Positions 10,192 through 21,686 of a stretch of DNA of 64,000 nucleotides are shown one piece after another (the first letter of the stretch is position 1; each line of letters starts with the position of its first letter). Below the pieces are notes generated by a model. That model worked only from the letters and a program-made list of their open reading frames with translations. It was not told the DNA's origin and made no database searches. Position numbers and translations under genes: made by a program. This DNA comes from Arcuatula senhousia. Taxonomy: Eukaryota > Mollusca > Bivalvia > Mytilida > Mytilidae. Location of the stretch: assembly GCA_963971305.1 (NCBI GenBank), contig OZ020303.1:40536106-40600105 (forward strand), written 5' to 3'.

Positions 10192-12124
10192 ATTTTCTGA
10201 TTAATTCCAAGTTTCCCCCCAAAACTATGAAGTTGAACAATATACATATATTCGCATGAACATATGATACATACTGTACAAAATTTCAGGTCCGGACTAT
10301 AAAAAAGTTTATAAATTTTAGTATTTTAAAGAATCTTTTGATTGACCGACAAAGTGAAATATATAGGGCATCTCAGTCAATATGGCTCGGTTAAAGGGCA
10401 GAGAGGTTGTCATTAAGTGCTATGGTTCAAATAAATGAAGATGCACTTGAGTCGATACCAATTGTCCATAGAAAAAATCCAGGTCCTAAAAACGGTTTTG
10501 TCTACAATAAGTAGAACACCTAAATCATCAGCTCTTCTGCAAGAGTACTATTCCTACTTGATCCAAGAAAATCAAAATCAGTCTTGTTACTGCCACATAT
10601 CTGTACTTGAACCCCGTAAAACTACGTTTGCCAATTGAGATATTAAAACGCAAAAGAAATTACGATCAAGATATAAAGAATCCCGTTTAATATAAGGAGA
10701 TAGATGCAAGCTGAAATAAAGCCTTTAGAAGATGACTAAACCCACACACTGTAGGCAAGAATAAAGAAGCAGAAATCAATGTGCTTCTCACTTTTGTTTT
10801 GAAATAAACTACTCGCCTCCTGAAATATTTTCATGTTTTGGTGCACTGACACGACATGTAGAAACCTTATGTAATCGCTAAGTGCTCCTTATGTAAGATG
10901 AATAGACATACCTATCATTCTCTTATCTATTTACTTTGAAAAAATAACCAAAGCAGTTTAAAAGCTTAATGTTATAACACTTTAAGGAGTAATGGATTTT
11001 ATTTATTTATCTCAACTGTTCGACTATGCATTTAAGCGCTTAAAATAACGAATGAACTCATTAATGGTCAATACTTACCTTTCAATTTATATATATGTAT
11101 AAAAATTCTCTTGAAAAAAAACTACTTAAACTATTTCTAATAATATTATGAGGTAGGCATTGCCTAAATGCGAGCACAGCAAAAATATAAGATGTCAATG
11201 AACAGCTTAATTGTATTCTTACATACCTTTTGAGTTTAAGAAGGCTACCCTCTGTATCCATGAAACATCAAAGAAGGATCCTCTTTTTGGCTCTTATATG
11301 ACAGATTTCCACGCCTCAATTGAGGAATAAAATCGTTTAGAAGTCAGAATATAAGATCTAGAGGACCCAATTCCCGTAAAGACGTGGACACTATTGATGC
11401 AAATGTTAACTATTTTGATCGTAGTTATTTTTACTTCAATCAATTTATTTTGTAGAACGTTCAGTTTGGGAAGAGGTATTTGGTGCGAATGAGCGTAAAC
11501 AAAGAATACGTAAAAAATGAATAAAATTTGTTTTACTTAAAAAATGAAGTAACTCATCGTCATCAGAATATTTTTCTCCTTGTTCTATATTTACATAGAA
11601 AAATTTTGGAAGGCGAGTAGCAAAATTTGTGATTATTTTCAAACTCACATAGCTCTCCGCTCTTGCGGGCGCCCGCTACGAGCTGTGGTCGCTTTAATGT
11701 CTAACTATGTTCTCGTTGTGTCATTACTCTTCTGCAATTTCCGCTACATAAAAAAAGATTGATTGATTGTTGTTTGTTTTATGTCCAGTCGACTGCATTC
11801 CAGTCATAATCAAGACAAGATAAAATTGAAACAACAAATTGGATGGTGAAGACCCACCCAGGACACATCACTCATAAAACGGACACATGTATGGCTGAGG
11901 AGTTCCGAATGATTGGAACACACTTGTATGTTTTCCTTTTAACCCGTATTTGTTTCCGATTCTTTTCCTAATTTTGCGAATCCAATCTTAGGCTAATAGT
12001 TGAAGATTAAATTGTTTACTTAAAATGATAACGAAGTAATATCAGTTCTGAAACATGAAATAGATGAATAGATAAAGCTAAATAACAAATTACAAAACTC
12101 GTCGAATCTATCCCAATGTCCGAG
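10192..12124. other. 1.9 kb with nothing recognised
   Basis: I see no coding exon or matched repeat. A GC-rich patch near 11650-11690 (GCTCTTGCGGGCGCCCGC) stands out from the AT-rich surroundings but has no visible gene context. Confidence 0.45.
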
Positions 12125-12290
12125 AGAAAACACATAACAAGATCGCAATGTTCTTTACTTGGTACATGTATTTCAAAAGAGATGGTGGGTTAACCAGGTT
12201 TTAAGGTGCACCAAACACCCTCTTCCATTGTGATCTTCGGGTTCGGTATGAGAAGTATTTATTTATTCTGTGGTTTCATATTATTCGTTT
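12125..12290 (+). repeat. dispersed repeat (GATCGCAATGGTCC family)
   Basis: It contains AAGATCGCAATG, TTACTTGGTACATGTATTTC and a GGTTAACCAGGTTTTAAGG segment, and ends with GTGATCTTCGGG. Four other copies follow the same order: 19730-19850, 45165-45400, 55395-55475 and, inverted, 34670-34870. It begins and ends near the inverted words GATCGCAATG and CATTGTGATC, so it may be a short element with inverted ends. Confidence 0.6.
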
Positions 12291-12362
12291 GGTATAAATT
12301 GTCGGAAATTGGTACCCACGGAAATAAATGAATCCACAGTGTAAATTTAGTCCAATAGTCGG

Positions 12363-12629
12363 TCAGCGGTATGGTATCAAATAAACTGGGAAAAAGTGTA
12401 CAAGCCCCGTCTTATAAAATAAGGTGTGAAATATTAACACCTTAGCAGGTGAAGTAGGTGCATTTATATATGTTAAATTAATTATTAAATAATAATGTAA
12501 AATAATAATCTGAAAATTACAATCGTTTCTTTTATCGTAAATTTTTGTACTGATTTGACCATCCTGGTCAAATTTGAGATGATAATTCAAGAATGACGTG
12601 AAAAAATATATGAATAATCTGATAGACAA
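12363..12629 (-). pseudogene. retroelement reverse-transcriptase protein, C-terminal fragment
   Basis: The minus-strand translation contains ISTKIYDKRNDCNFQII, nearly identical to STKIYDKRDDFNFQII encoded at 34310-34360 on the plus strand. Downstream, the DNA still resembles the 34.4-kb copy (ACTTCACCTGC, ATATTTCACACCTTATT), but the reading frame has shifted. I recall this KIYDKRDDF segment as the C-terminal part of reverse-transcriptase proteins that are multicopy in molluscs, corals and lancelets, possibly Penelope-like; the class is uncertain. The catalytic RT motifs are not present. It is a dead fragment. Confidence 0.6.
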
Positions 12630-13494
12630 GCAGATTGGAAAAGATTAAAAATTTTCCAATATTTACACTTTACTTCCTTCATCAAATTGAACGCATAATT
12701 TTCTAATTAGCAGCCTGTAAGTTAAGCCTTGAATATCTACCCAAATGTTTCTTAGGGGTCATTACCAAAGTCAGTATTTCGAAAACTCCAATTGAATATG
12801 ATCATTAAAAATACATCGCATCCTTCGGGGATATGACTTTATATATACTTTTTGAAAGTGTCACTTACATGTAAATAGAAGTTTTAAAACATCTATCTTT
12901 TAGTTGAAAAAAAACATCGTGTTCAAATTCGAAGGTTTTTCGTACTAAAGGTGATCTAGTACAATTAAAGCCAATTATATTAACTTGAGACTGCTATCGA
13001 TGTATAAGCAATCAAAGGAGATTGGAATGAAAAGTGGCGTTAAGTAGACGATGAAGGTGACAAAGCATCATCAAGTGATGAACTAGAAGCTGACATTAGA
13101 TCATCAATGTCAACAGTCTGTTCATTCATTATTTTCTCGATTCCTCTGACATTCTACTTTACAGATCTATAGGAAACTGATTTATATAGCTCTCTTTAGG
13201 ATAAATTTGCCAGACAGCGTTTATTTGTATGAAACTGCATAATTAAAGAAGTTATACGATATCATTAAAATGGAATTATTGACGTAATTAGATTGAATAT
13301 GTTATTAACACAAGTGTTTGGACTGGAATGAATAGCAAATGTTTGAAGATGATAACATTGAATCGGAAATTCCTGTAAGGACAACCGATATGGCATAATT
13401 CTATAGAACGCAGAAATAGTGATGTATCTTCTTATAATTTATTTCCTGAATACAAAGTGCTAATAAAATGCGCTATCAATATAACAGTTGATGT
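12630..13494. other. no recognisable feature
   Basis: AT-rich sequence with no supported gene or repeat. Confidence 0.45.
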
Positions 13495-13720
13495 AGTTAA
13501 ATATTTTAAGAAGCAACCTCTCATCAGCATCATTTGAGGGAAAAAAACAAGATTAAAAGATCTATAACCGAAAACTATGAAAGAAATTTACTCATATGAA
13601 AAAAAAAATAATAATGAAAACATTGGTTAAATTTGTTTCAGACAAGTCTGACGACCAGGCTCGTGTATACCCTCGGGGACCTCTAGTCCACCAGCAGCAC
13701 TAACTGACCCACTGGTATCA
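13495..13720 (+). repeat. diverged unit of the 382-bp repeat family
   Basis: It shows GCAACCTCTCATCAGCATCA, then TTTCAGACAAGTCTGACGAC, CCTCGGGGACCTCTAGTCCA and CCAGCAGCACTAACTG. These are the palindromic landmarks of the array at 37888-39017, in the same order. The central part is shortened. Confidence 0.7.
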
Positions 13721-14091
13721 AAATACAAAAAAAAAACTTAATATTCCTAAGAGCCAAATATCAATGAATATTAAAGTATAGGTCCAAATTTTATTTTCTC
13801 TTAATAAGCAAAGTTGTATATTGTGGTTTCGAATGTGGAAAATGAAAAAAAAACATAAAGTTAGTTAACCAAGTGACAACAAGTTAAATAATACATAACA
13901 AAATACATACATTAAACAAACAGCAATCAGCAGCTAAAATAGGTGAACCGGGCTTGCTTGTTGCAACACACCCGAGGGATTTCTTTAGCTATAGGAAGTA
14001 TTTACTTATCACCCATTGGTGTATTTAAGGAAAGAAGTTAAGAAGTATAATTATCAAAAGTCAACGTGTATCTTGTAATTTCAATCTTGCT
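13721..14091. other. no recognisable feature
   Basis: AT-rich sequence with runs of A; nothing is supported. Confidence 0.45.
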
Positions 14092-14340
14092 GTGAGTGAG
14101 TTGGTGTTTTACGCCCGTGTTACGCTTTATAGGTTATTTACAGGCGATGAACATGAAAGGATGATAAAATGAACATGAAATGATGATGATAAATGAAATA
14201 TAGGGGTGGGGTGGAAAAAAAAGGACTGGTAAATTTTGAAGAACCACAGGAAAAGGGGAGAGGTGGGTAGGGGCGGAAAATTTAGCCTATGTGGTGCAAT
14301 ACCTGGTGGTCAACTAAGGGGTCTTTTACGTGCATGAAGC
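14092..14340 (-). mobile_element. SINE1, 5'-truncated
   Basis: Read on the minus strand, it starts inside SINE1 at the CTTCATGCACGTAAAAGACC segment (right end near 14340) and runs to a short (CTCA)n tail at 14092-14100. Identity to the young copies is good apart from small indels. A short TCAAT occurs near both borders, but I do not consider it a proven TSD. Confidence 0.85.
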
Positions 14341-15117
14341 GTCAATATTGGACAAACAGCCAATCAAATAGAAAGAAGTTAAGCTTTCTAAAGGATTTCA
14401 GTAAAATGGTGTCTACATCACGTAGTTTTATATTTAGGTTAATGTGTATTTCATAAGGTAATTTTAACAGGACTTTAATCTCACGAAAGTCTGTTTCATA
14501 AACTTTATGAATATTCAAGTGTTTGCTATATTGGGGGCATGATCAGCTATAACTACATTTATTTTTTGAATGACTCGTCAACTTTAAACGCAATTTGGTA
14601 TTGTGGTAGGGGTACATGCAGTGGTCATTCTTAAATGTTGTAGGAGTAAATTTTCAGTTTTTTTTTCATTTTGTTTTTTTTTCATTGTCAGGTGTCCACA
14701 GATTGTAACCGTGGTTTTGACCTACGGGATTCGCAAGCCTCTTTTTGGAATTTCTATGTTTAAAAGCAACGTTTTTCAAAAGATAGCATTATTTTCAAAA
14801 GTAAATTTTGTGAATGACTGCAGTGGTGTACAAAACATCGAACATTTTAAAATCAATAATCAAATGTAACGAAGAACAAGTGTTCTAATTTCTCTGCACT
14901 CGCTTTCAGAATCATCAGCACAGTTTCGATATTATAATATATAAAAAAAAAATTCTAAAGTCAACCAAACGAACGGGTACATGTAAATGGCTTCAATTAA
15001 AGCTAGTCATTACAGAATGTAGTTCGAAGGGTTTATTTTAACCACCAGACACATATTTTGAAATGATATAACGTACTAGACTGTAGCATTTGCCTTATAT
15101 TGCATATCGTCCTATGT
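14341..15117. other. no recognisable feature
   Basis: AT-rich sequence without a supported gene or repeat. Confidence 0.45.
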
Positions 15118-15170
15118 GTGAACCAGGAGGCGAATAGGTCCACAGCTGCGCTAGGCTTGTCGGTAAATTG
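15118..15170 (+). mobile_element. SINE head fragment
   Basis: The segment with GAGGCGAATAGGTCCACAGC and GCTAGGCTTGTCGGTAAA matches the shared 5' head of SINE1 and SINE2, closer to SINE2. Only about 50 bp remain, with no body or tail. A head without a tail is unusual for retroposition and suggests a deletion or recombination remnant. Confidence 0.6.
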
Positions 15171-15360
15171 CATGGCATACATGGGTATTTGTAATGGATG
15201 CTGTACATGTCTCCTGGGAGGCTCTTCACAATTAAATAGTGAAATAATGTCGACTGGCATTAAACAAATTCACAAACAACATTCAACCAACCATTTTTTA
15301 CCTTTCCTTTTGGATTATTTGGGTTTTTTTATTATTTGACATAACATTTTTTATTTTGTT

Positions 15361-16075
15361 AAACGATGTCAGATGACAACTCGAGTGGTTTTGTAAGTTT
15401 TAAAGAGCCGAAAACATTTTAGCACGCCACAACCTTTCTAATCTGTAACAGTTTTCTTCCTTTTTCCTTGAAAGTGTATTTAAGATCACCTGACAGGTTT
15501 AAATTCATTGGGACTGCTGACGTGCATAATATGCTTACATTTCAGCAAGCCACAGCTTTTCTTTATCCGAATTAGTTTTCTTTTTATAGGTCTACACAAA
15601 AATGCTTATTCTGTGGCATCTCATAGAAGCAAGCAGAGACAAGTACATCGGATCTTGATATATTTTTAAACATCAATTTAAAATTACATTGCAAAACTAT
15701 AACACATTTTAGTCTACTGGCAAAATATGATTTTTTTTTACATGTAGAAGGCTAAATCTCTATGCGACTCTATGGAAACTTGCAAGTCTAAAGAAACTGA
15801 TTGTAAAAGCTGTTAGCGACAAAATGAGAAAAATAAAGTTTCGAGGAGTTTCCGCTAGAAACTGTGTCAACAAACTTACGGACTGACGAACTGACAAACC
15901 AGTTAAAAATATCACACCCTGCATGCCCTATGCAGTTTTGTTGCGTAGCTTACAATAAAGGCAATGATAAGAAAAATTTGGATGGGATGCATATGATTAA
16001 TAAAAGACTAAATATCGAAGACTACAGGTTAAAGGGTGAGTAGGCGGAAATTTCAGTATATGTAGAAAAAATGAT
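15361..16075 (+). repeat. ~700-bp dispersed repeat, inverted partner at 25395-26085
   Basis: The sequence matches the reverse complement of 25395-26085 along its length. Landmarks: GATGTCAGATGACAACTCGA at the left (partner TCGATGTCAGCTGACAT at the right), the TTGCAAGTCTAAAGAAACTG region, GTTTGTTGACACAGT inverted, and GGCGGAAATTTCAGTATATG at the right. No reading frame is preserved. The two copies lie about 9.3 kb apart in opposite orientation, on either side of duplicated block A. Confidence 0.75.
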
Positions 16076-16158
16076 CAATCAATCAATTGTCCCGGCCTTT
16101 TATGTACTATCTATTAAAGATATTACATGTATATAAATGCTGCATACTAGTATTTTGC

Positions 16159-16236
16159 ACAGGTAATAACTTGTACGAAAACATTTCGTTTGGACAAGTA
16201 ATCATGTATGATAGCAGCATACAAGTTATTACCTGT
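16159..16236. repeat. 17-bp perfect inverted repeat in an ACAAGT-rich cluster
   Basis: ACAGGTAATAACTTGTA (16159-16175) is matched in inverse orientation at 16220-16236. The same AAGTTATTACTTGTAC-like word recurs down to 16275, and again in a second cluster at 19515-19640. Two overlapping frames on opposite strands here are artefacts of the palindromes. Confidence 0.7.
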
Positions 16237-16520
16237 ACAAATTCATTTGAACAAGAAATAACTTGTATGGTTATTTTCCATAGAAAGAAAATAACAAAGT
16301 CTCGCGTATATTTAAGGAACACGTTTGAAACACAGAAAACAACCTTGCAATATTTGTTTGTATTTTCAAGCCAGTAAAAGGTCAACTATAGGCAATGGGA
16401 ATGGATAAGACATAATATTGTGAAATAAAAAGATTTTTTTTACGCAGACAAAATGTCAGACTGTACTGTAAACAGTTTTTAACTTTACTTTCAAATGGGC
16501 CTCTGGGGTTGCTTTTTCTT

Positions 16521-16800
16521 CTGTTAGTGGCTATTCATGCTGAGATTGTGGGTCACAGCCAGCATCCAAGGCATGCATTGTGCTTAGTACCACTAGGTTA
16601 CTCACTATACCAATATAATTTATGTGGCACTCGTCATTAGCGGGAATGGACTAACTATTGTTCTGTAAGTGGCCATTCATGGGTAAATGTAGGTCACAGT
16701 CAGCATCCAAAGCATGTACTGTGTTCAGCATCACATGGTCCATCTACCATACCATGTTGTCAGTAATTGGGTATGGACCTTAACAATTCTAAGTAAATGC
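16521..16800 (+). repeat. two tandem units of 142 bp
   Basis: Units begin at 16521 (CTGTTAGTGGCTATTCATGC) and 16663 (CTGTAAGTGGCCATTCATGG). Both contain a GGTCACAG-CAGCATCCAA segment, GCATG..TGTG and an AT-T-GGGTATGGAC-like end. The units differ considerably. No other copy is in the window. Confidence 0.75.
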
Positions 16801-17381
16801 GGATGCCGACGCTAACACTACGGATATCACATAAGCACACCTAACTAAAAGTGAGACGAGCTAAAAATGATGGTATATATTGTTTAGGTTATAGTTGTTA
16901 ACTACTCACTAGTCAGAGGGATAGTGATTTGTTCAGTTTCAGTAATAGTTATTACATGAGGACGCGGTTTGTCTGTAGAAGATCACCCCGGAGGCCAGAG
17001 GGGTGATCTTACTGACACATCAAGTCCGGATGTTAGAACTATTTTACATCCCAGCCTTCAAAATATGTCATGAGAAATTATAAAAACAAACATTAGAATA
17101 CATTCTGTGCATTTAGAATCAAAAAGAAAACATTTTTATAATAGCAAGCACCGCAGATGAGAGCCCTACGGCATTGTGCATGTTTTGAGATGTGCCAGAA
17201 ATATACTGACGATAAAACCGGAACAAGTTTACTTTTTCGGAGTGAAAAAAATAATAGGCACGGAGCAAGTAAAACAATCAACCCTCTGGGCTTATAAAAA
17301 ATACATCATAATCTGTTATGCAAAAATAAAAAAAAAATGAAATTCAAAAACAGTGATAAAACCCTCATTCATCCACTTGGT

Positions 17382-17862
17382 CCCGTGCGGGGCCCGGGTG
17401 GCGAATAGGCCCGCAGCAGAGCCTAGCTTGTCGTAAGAGGCGACTAAGGGTCTTGGGATTCTGACGTCGGGTCAGTGCTCAGCCCACAGAGCGACCCAGT
17501 GTGTACCCTAGGTGGCTGAATAGGGTAGCCCTCGTCCGCGGGGGTTGTCAGGTCTATAATACGGAAACCCTGACCGCCGACCATAGTGGGCCAACGTGTG
17601 TGGAGAATGCCACGCTTCATGCACGTAAAAGACCCCTTTGTGGACCGCCAAGTAGTGCACCACATAGGCTAAATTTTCCGCCCATACCCACTTCTCCCCT
17701 TTTCCTGTGGTTCTTCAAAATTTACCGTCCCTGTGTTTCCCACCCCATCCCATATATCATCATCATTTCATGTTCATTGTATCATCCTTTTCATGTTCAT
17801 CGCCTGTAGATAACCTATATAGCGTTGCACGGGCGTAAAACACCAACTCACTCACTCACTCA
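17382..17862 (+). mobile_element. SINE1, full length
   Basis: It runs from the palindromic head CCCGTGCGGGGCCCGGGTGG through CTTGTCGTAAGAGGCGACTA, the TGGCTGAATAGGGTAGCC body and the TTCATGTTCATCGCCTGTA 3' part to a (CTCA)n tail. An A-box-like TGGCGAATAGG lies in the head; no B box is visible. I see no clear TSD. It lies in the 2.4 kb of block A (16947-19374) that has no counterpart in block B. Confidence 0.88.
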
Positions 17863-18040
17863 CGTTTATTTTTACACACATATTTTATTTAAACACCATT
17901 CGGTCTTTTCCGCTGAAAAACGATTTTCCGGAAATTACAGAGCTAGCTTTTGGCAACATCGTCCCATTGACTAGTCATACCAAATGCATGATACTGACCA
18001 AGCTTTGTTAAATTCTAAGTATTTAATGAGTAGTTATTGA

Positions 18041-18418
18041 TCGGGTTGGGTGGGATCAGACTTTGCTACTATTTAATTCCTTTTTTAAAAGTTCCCTCTT
18101 TACGTTAAACTTAGCCGGTCGAGCACATGGATTTAGTTTTAAAAGGTTTACCGGTTAAGATTTTCGATGCTCGCTAAAAAGGCAGGGCCTTAAGCATATT
18201 ATATATTATAGACTATCCTTATTGGGCCCCTTCAATATTCTTTATGTACATTTTTTAGCAGAGTTTTCCATCGGTTTCGTGGTTTAGTGGATATGAAGGT
18301 AGACTAGGAACGATAAGTTCAATCGTTCAAACCCCATTGGAAACTATGTTATTTTTCAATCTTAAAAAAAACATTGTTGATGATTTTATAATTTTCCTAT
18401 GTTCAACTTAGTGAACAT
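18041..18418 (+). repeat. 378-bp direct repeat, first copy, with tRNA-like segment
   Basis: This is nearly identical to 18867-19244 (I count about seven differences). At 18272-18345 a tRNA-like segment has an A box TGGTTTAGTGG (18280-18290) and a B-box-like CGTTCAAACCC (18324-18334), with weak acceptor pairing of GTTTC and GAAAC. The flanks TAGTTATTGATC precede both copies, but with 43 extra bases before the second. It may be a recent local tandem duplication of a SINE-like unit. Confidence 0.75.
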
Positions 18419-18866
18419 AAGATAAAATAAGATAAAGAAATTCTTTGCTGAATAAAACCTACTCATAATAATAAATAAAAGGTTATTACCTGAAAATGAA
18501 AGAAGAGGCCCATACTGTGTGGTTTCACTCACTCTCTTCAATCCTGCATGATATTTTTACTTCACCGTTTTTTCCGCCAGGTTTTTTAATGTACCTTCTG
18601 TTACCAATGCTTCAAATAAAACACTGATACTCAGAAAATCTCACAAAACCTGACAGAATTTAAATGTTGTTTTGGTCTGCTAATGAAGCGCGAAATACTC
18701 TGACAAGGAAATGACGTCACGTAATCCATAAAATTGATAATTTCGTCCCCGCTAAATGTCGTCCCAGAATATTACAGGATTTATCATTTGCACAAATAAT
18801 TGAATTTTTAATAAGTAGTTATTGATCCCAGATATTTTAACAACAACTTTCTCAAGTGCATATGAT

Positions 18867-19244
18867 TCGGGTTGGGTGGGGTCAGACTTTGCTACTATTT
18901 AATTCCTTTTTTAAAAGTTCCCTCTTTACGTTAAACTTAGCCGGTCGAGCACATGGATTTAGTTTAAAAAGGTTTACCGGTTAAGATTTTCGATGCTCGC
19001 TAAAAAGGCAGGGCCTTAATCATATTATATATTATAGACTATCCTTATTGGGCCCCTTCAATATTCTTTATGTACATTTTTTAGCAGAGTTTTCCATCGG
19101 TTTCGTGGTCTAGTGGATATGAAGGTAGACTAGGAACGATAAGATCAATCGTTCAAACCCCATTGGAAACTATGTTATTTTTCAATCTTCAAAAAAACAT
19201 TGTTGATGATTTTATAATTTTCCTATGTTCAACTTAGTGAACAT
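18867..19244 (+). repeat. 378-bp direct repeat, second copy, with tRNA-like segment
   Basis: Offset by 826 bp from the first copy. The tRNA-like part is at 19098-19171, with TGGTCTAGTGG as A box. About 98% identity between the copies contrasts with the greater divergence of blocks A and B, so this duplication is younger than the block duplication. LTR character was considered, but there are no TG/CA ends, primer-binding site or internal coding region. Confidence 0.75.
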
Positions 19245-19729
19245 TCTCAAAAAAACGTGCTTTGAAAAAACAAAAGAAAAGGAATTAATAGAGTTGAAAA
19301 AGTAGAACAGGGTATTCGGAGGGATTATCCGGCTCAGATCACTTCTGTTAGAACAAAAGAGCTGGGATGTAAACATAAATAAAGATCATAGTACGGAATC
19401 ATTGAACAGTCCCTGTATAAAGTGAGGTTGCTTCTTAACTGTCAGACTGACTGTTGAGCGTAGTACCTTATCTAAATTTGAAAACAAATTGTAATTTTTG
19501 TCATAAAAAATGTATTTATAATTTATAACTTGTACAGCCTAATTTCTAAAGGTTTGCTTGTTAATACCGTCATACAAGTAATTACCTATACGATATTTTC
19601 ATTCAAGTTATAACTTGTACAAAGTGACAACATGTACACGCCATAAACATACTTCATCAATAATAAAATCTATTTGAGTATGTATTATAAAAGTAACAAC
19701 AAAACTACCGAACTGGGATGTCCAATCTC

Positions 19730-19850
19730 AAATATCCAAGAATAAAAGACAAAACAAGGCATATGCATACCAGAGAAATTGAATATCACAATGGTCCTGA
19801 CTTGGTACAGGCATTTCAAAAGAAATGGTGAGTTGATGACGCCTTTCTAC
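19730..19850 (+). repeat. dispersed repeat (GATCGCAATGGTCC family)
   Basis: It contains TATCACAATGGTCCTGACTT and GGTACAGGCATTTCAAAAGA, matching 12125-12290 and 45165-45400. It directly precedes a SINE2 3' end. Confidence 0.65.
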
Positions 19851-20705
19851 ACGTTAGTTAGTTGGTTATAGCTTGACTTCCAAACAGCACGAAGTCGGCT
19901 ATATCAAGGAAATGAATAAACAAGAGGCTTCAGGAGCCTGAATCGCTCACCTGACATATGTGCCTGAAGTAAAGGTTATTAGGCATAATCTATTTGACAT
20001 TGAAAGGGTCATAAGTTTAATAAGGCGATCATCTGACTATATGGTTAAACTTAATGTAGTAATAATTGTACAGAGTAATATTTTAGCAATTAAAACCTTT
20101 TAATACTTTTCTTTCCTTCAACATTCTAAGAGGAATAACCTCTAAAATAAACAGTATTACAATCTTGCCCTCATTTCATATTTTGTAGATCATAATGTGC
20201 TTAGCAATATGCAATTCTTAAATATCTCATATATAGATTTTAAGATATTGAGCTTAAAACATTTTTGTAAGTGCAAAATTCAGAAAAAATAAAATAAAAG
20301 GGCAATAACCCCTACATGGGTTGTTGAATCTTCTTTAAAATTTCAGAGCTGGTAAATCTTGAGGTGCTGATCACTTTTGTTTTCGATCAAAATTTAAAAA
20401 TCAGTCACCATTTTTGAGTTATTTACAAAAAAGGCGATTTTCCCCTATGTTCTATTTTAAGCCACATCGGCCATGTTTTCGACAAATCTAAAATCCCCAC
20501 GTCAATTCTATACACCAAATGCTAATGAACAACCATACCAAGTTTGGTTGCAATTTGACTTTTGGTGACAGAGGAGTTAACGTTTAAAAAAGTTTACGGA
20601 CGACGGACACCAAGTGATGACAATAGCTCACATGACCCTATGGTCAGGTGAGCTAAAAAGATAAAATGAGCATGAAATTATGACGTAAAGAAAATGGGGA
20701 TAATA
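19851..20705 (-). mobile_element. SINE2 3' part split by a 736-bp repeat element
   Basis: The left piece (19851-19919) is the SINE2 tail read on the minus strand: GTTAGTTAGTTGGTTATAGC, the CAGCACGAAGTCGGCTATAT segment and GAAATGAA. The right piece (20661-20705) continues with AAATGAGCATGAAATTATGA and ...GAAAATGGGGA. The middle is an unrelated repeat (19921-20656). The upstream SINE2 body is missing. Confidence 0.7.
19921..20656 (+). mobile_element. 736-bp mollusc repeat with inverted GCTCACCTGAC ends
   Basis: Near the left end is GCTCACCTGAC (19945-19955); near the right end is its exact inverse GTCAGGTGAGC (20643-20653), preceded by GGACGACGGACACC. The left edge GAATCGCTCACCTGAC with a final GTGAGCTAAAAAG is a pattern I recall from many bivalve repeats. 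A related left end is at about 56500 (GCCTGAATCGCTCACATGG). It has no coding capacity. It inserted into the SINE2 at 19851-20705, and block B has no counterpart. Confidence 0.7.
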
Positions 20706-21686
20706 ATACAAATTTGAACATGATTTCCAGTATGAATCCGTTATATATTGCTTTACATAACGTAAGTGTCATATTTATGGAAAAAAAACTCAATAAAATT
20801 CACTAAAGTGCTGTTTCCCGTCCTTTTATTTTTAATGTTTGCATATTTTAAACTAGCTAACTTAACTAACTTAAAAAGCGAAACAAAAACAAAAAGGTCA
20901 GATTAAGAATGTCGTCGATCAACAATAATCAAACCCCGTTAACCTTGATAATGTCCTGTCGGTTCTGTTCAATTTATATGTCCACAACGTTGTGAAAAAA
21001 ATATAATACAATTAGTTGAGTAGGATATCTTGATGATTCTTTGTCAGGATTGATGTCAATCAATTTCAATATTACCTTACAGGTATATGAATTGATTGTA
21101 TCGCAGTCGATGACTTATCAAATAGAGCACTTTTTAAAGCACTTTTCCAAGACGATGAGAGTTATAAGTTCCACAGATTGCTACTTTATTAGAATGTCTT
21201 GTCACTTGCAATTCATTTTGTCTTGTCTGTTCGCCAACTTGCTCTAAAAGCAAGGTCAAACCAACCCTGGATGTGCCAATATAAATTTAGTGGAAAACAT
21301 TAATTCTAACCACAAACATATTGCTCGTCAATGGTTTGCAAATTCTGTGTTCACTTCTATCAATATCACTATCAAACAAATAGAACTTTAGGCAATACTC
21401 GAAAAGAACTCTAACGCTAAATGGATAGAGAAAAGAAAATTCTTGCGATTTGTATTTTCCCGTGGAAAGACGGTTTATTCTTTATGTAAAACTTTTACAG
21501 AAGCACAAAAGATGCTAATAAATAAAATACCAATTTAGCATTCAAATGTCCGAAAAGAAAACTACTTTAAATCATGCTTTTGCACACAAAAAAAATACCA
21601 ATGCCAGCCGAACTTTCGTATCATATTTTTTAGCTTCTTCTGAAAATGACTGAACTGACTGATATAACTTCATCCCATTTTAAGGT

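Noticed and set aside
16087..16385. Overlapping 92- and 96-codon frames on opposite strands
   Set aside because: They arise from the ACAAGT palindrome cluster, which reads similarly on both strands; no domain or splice context.
18272..18345. A functional tRNA gene
   Set aside because: Acceptor and T stems pair poorly and the segment sits inside a 378-bp repeated unit; it is better read as tRNA-derived.
18041..19244. A small LTR retrotransposon (378-bp direct repeats as LTRs)
   Set aside because: No TG...CA ends, no primer-binding site or polypurine tract, no internal coding sequence, no flanking duplication. The repeats carry a tRNA-like segment inside.
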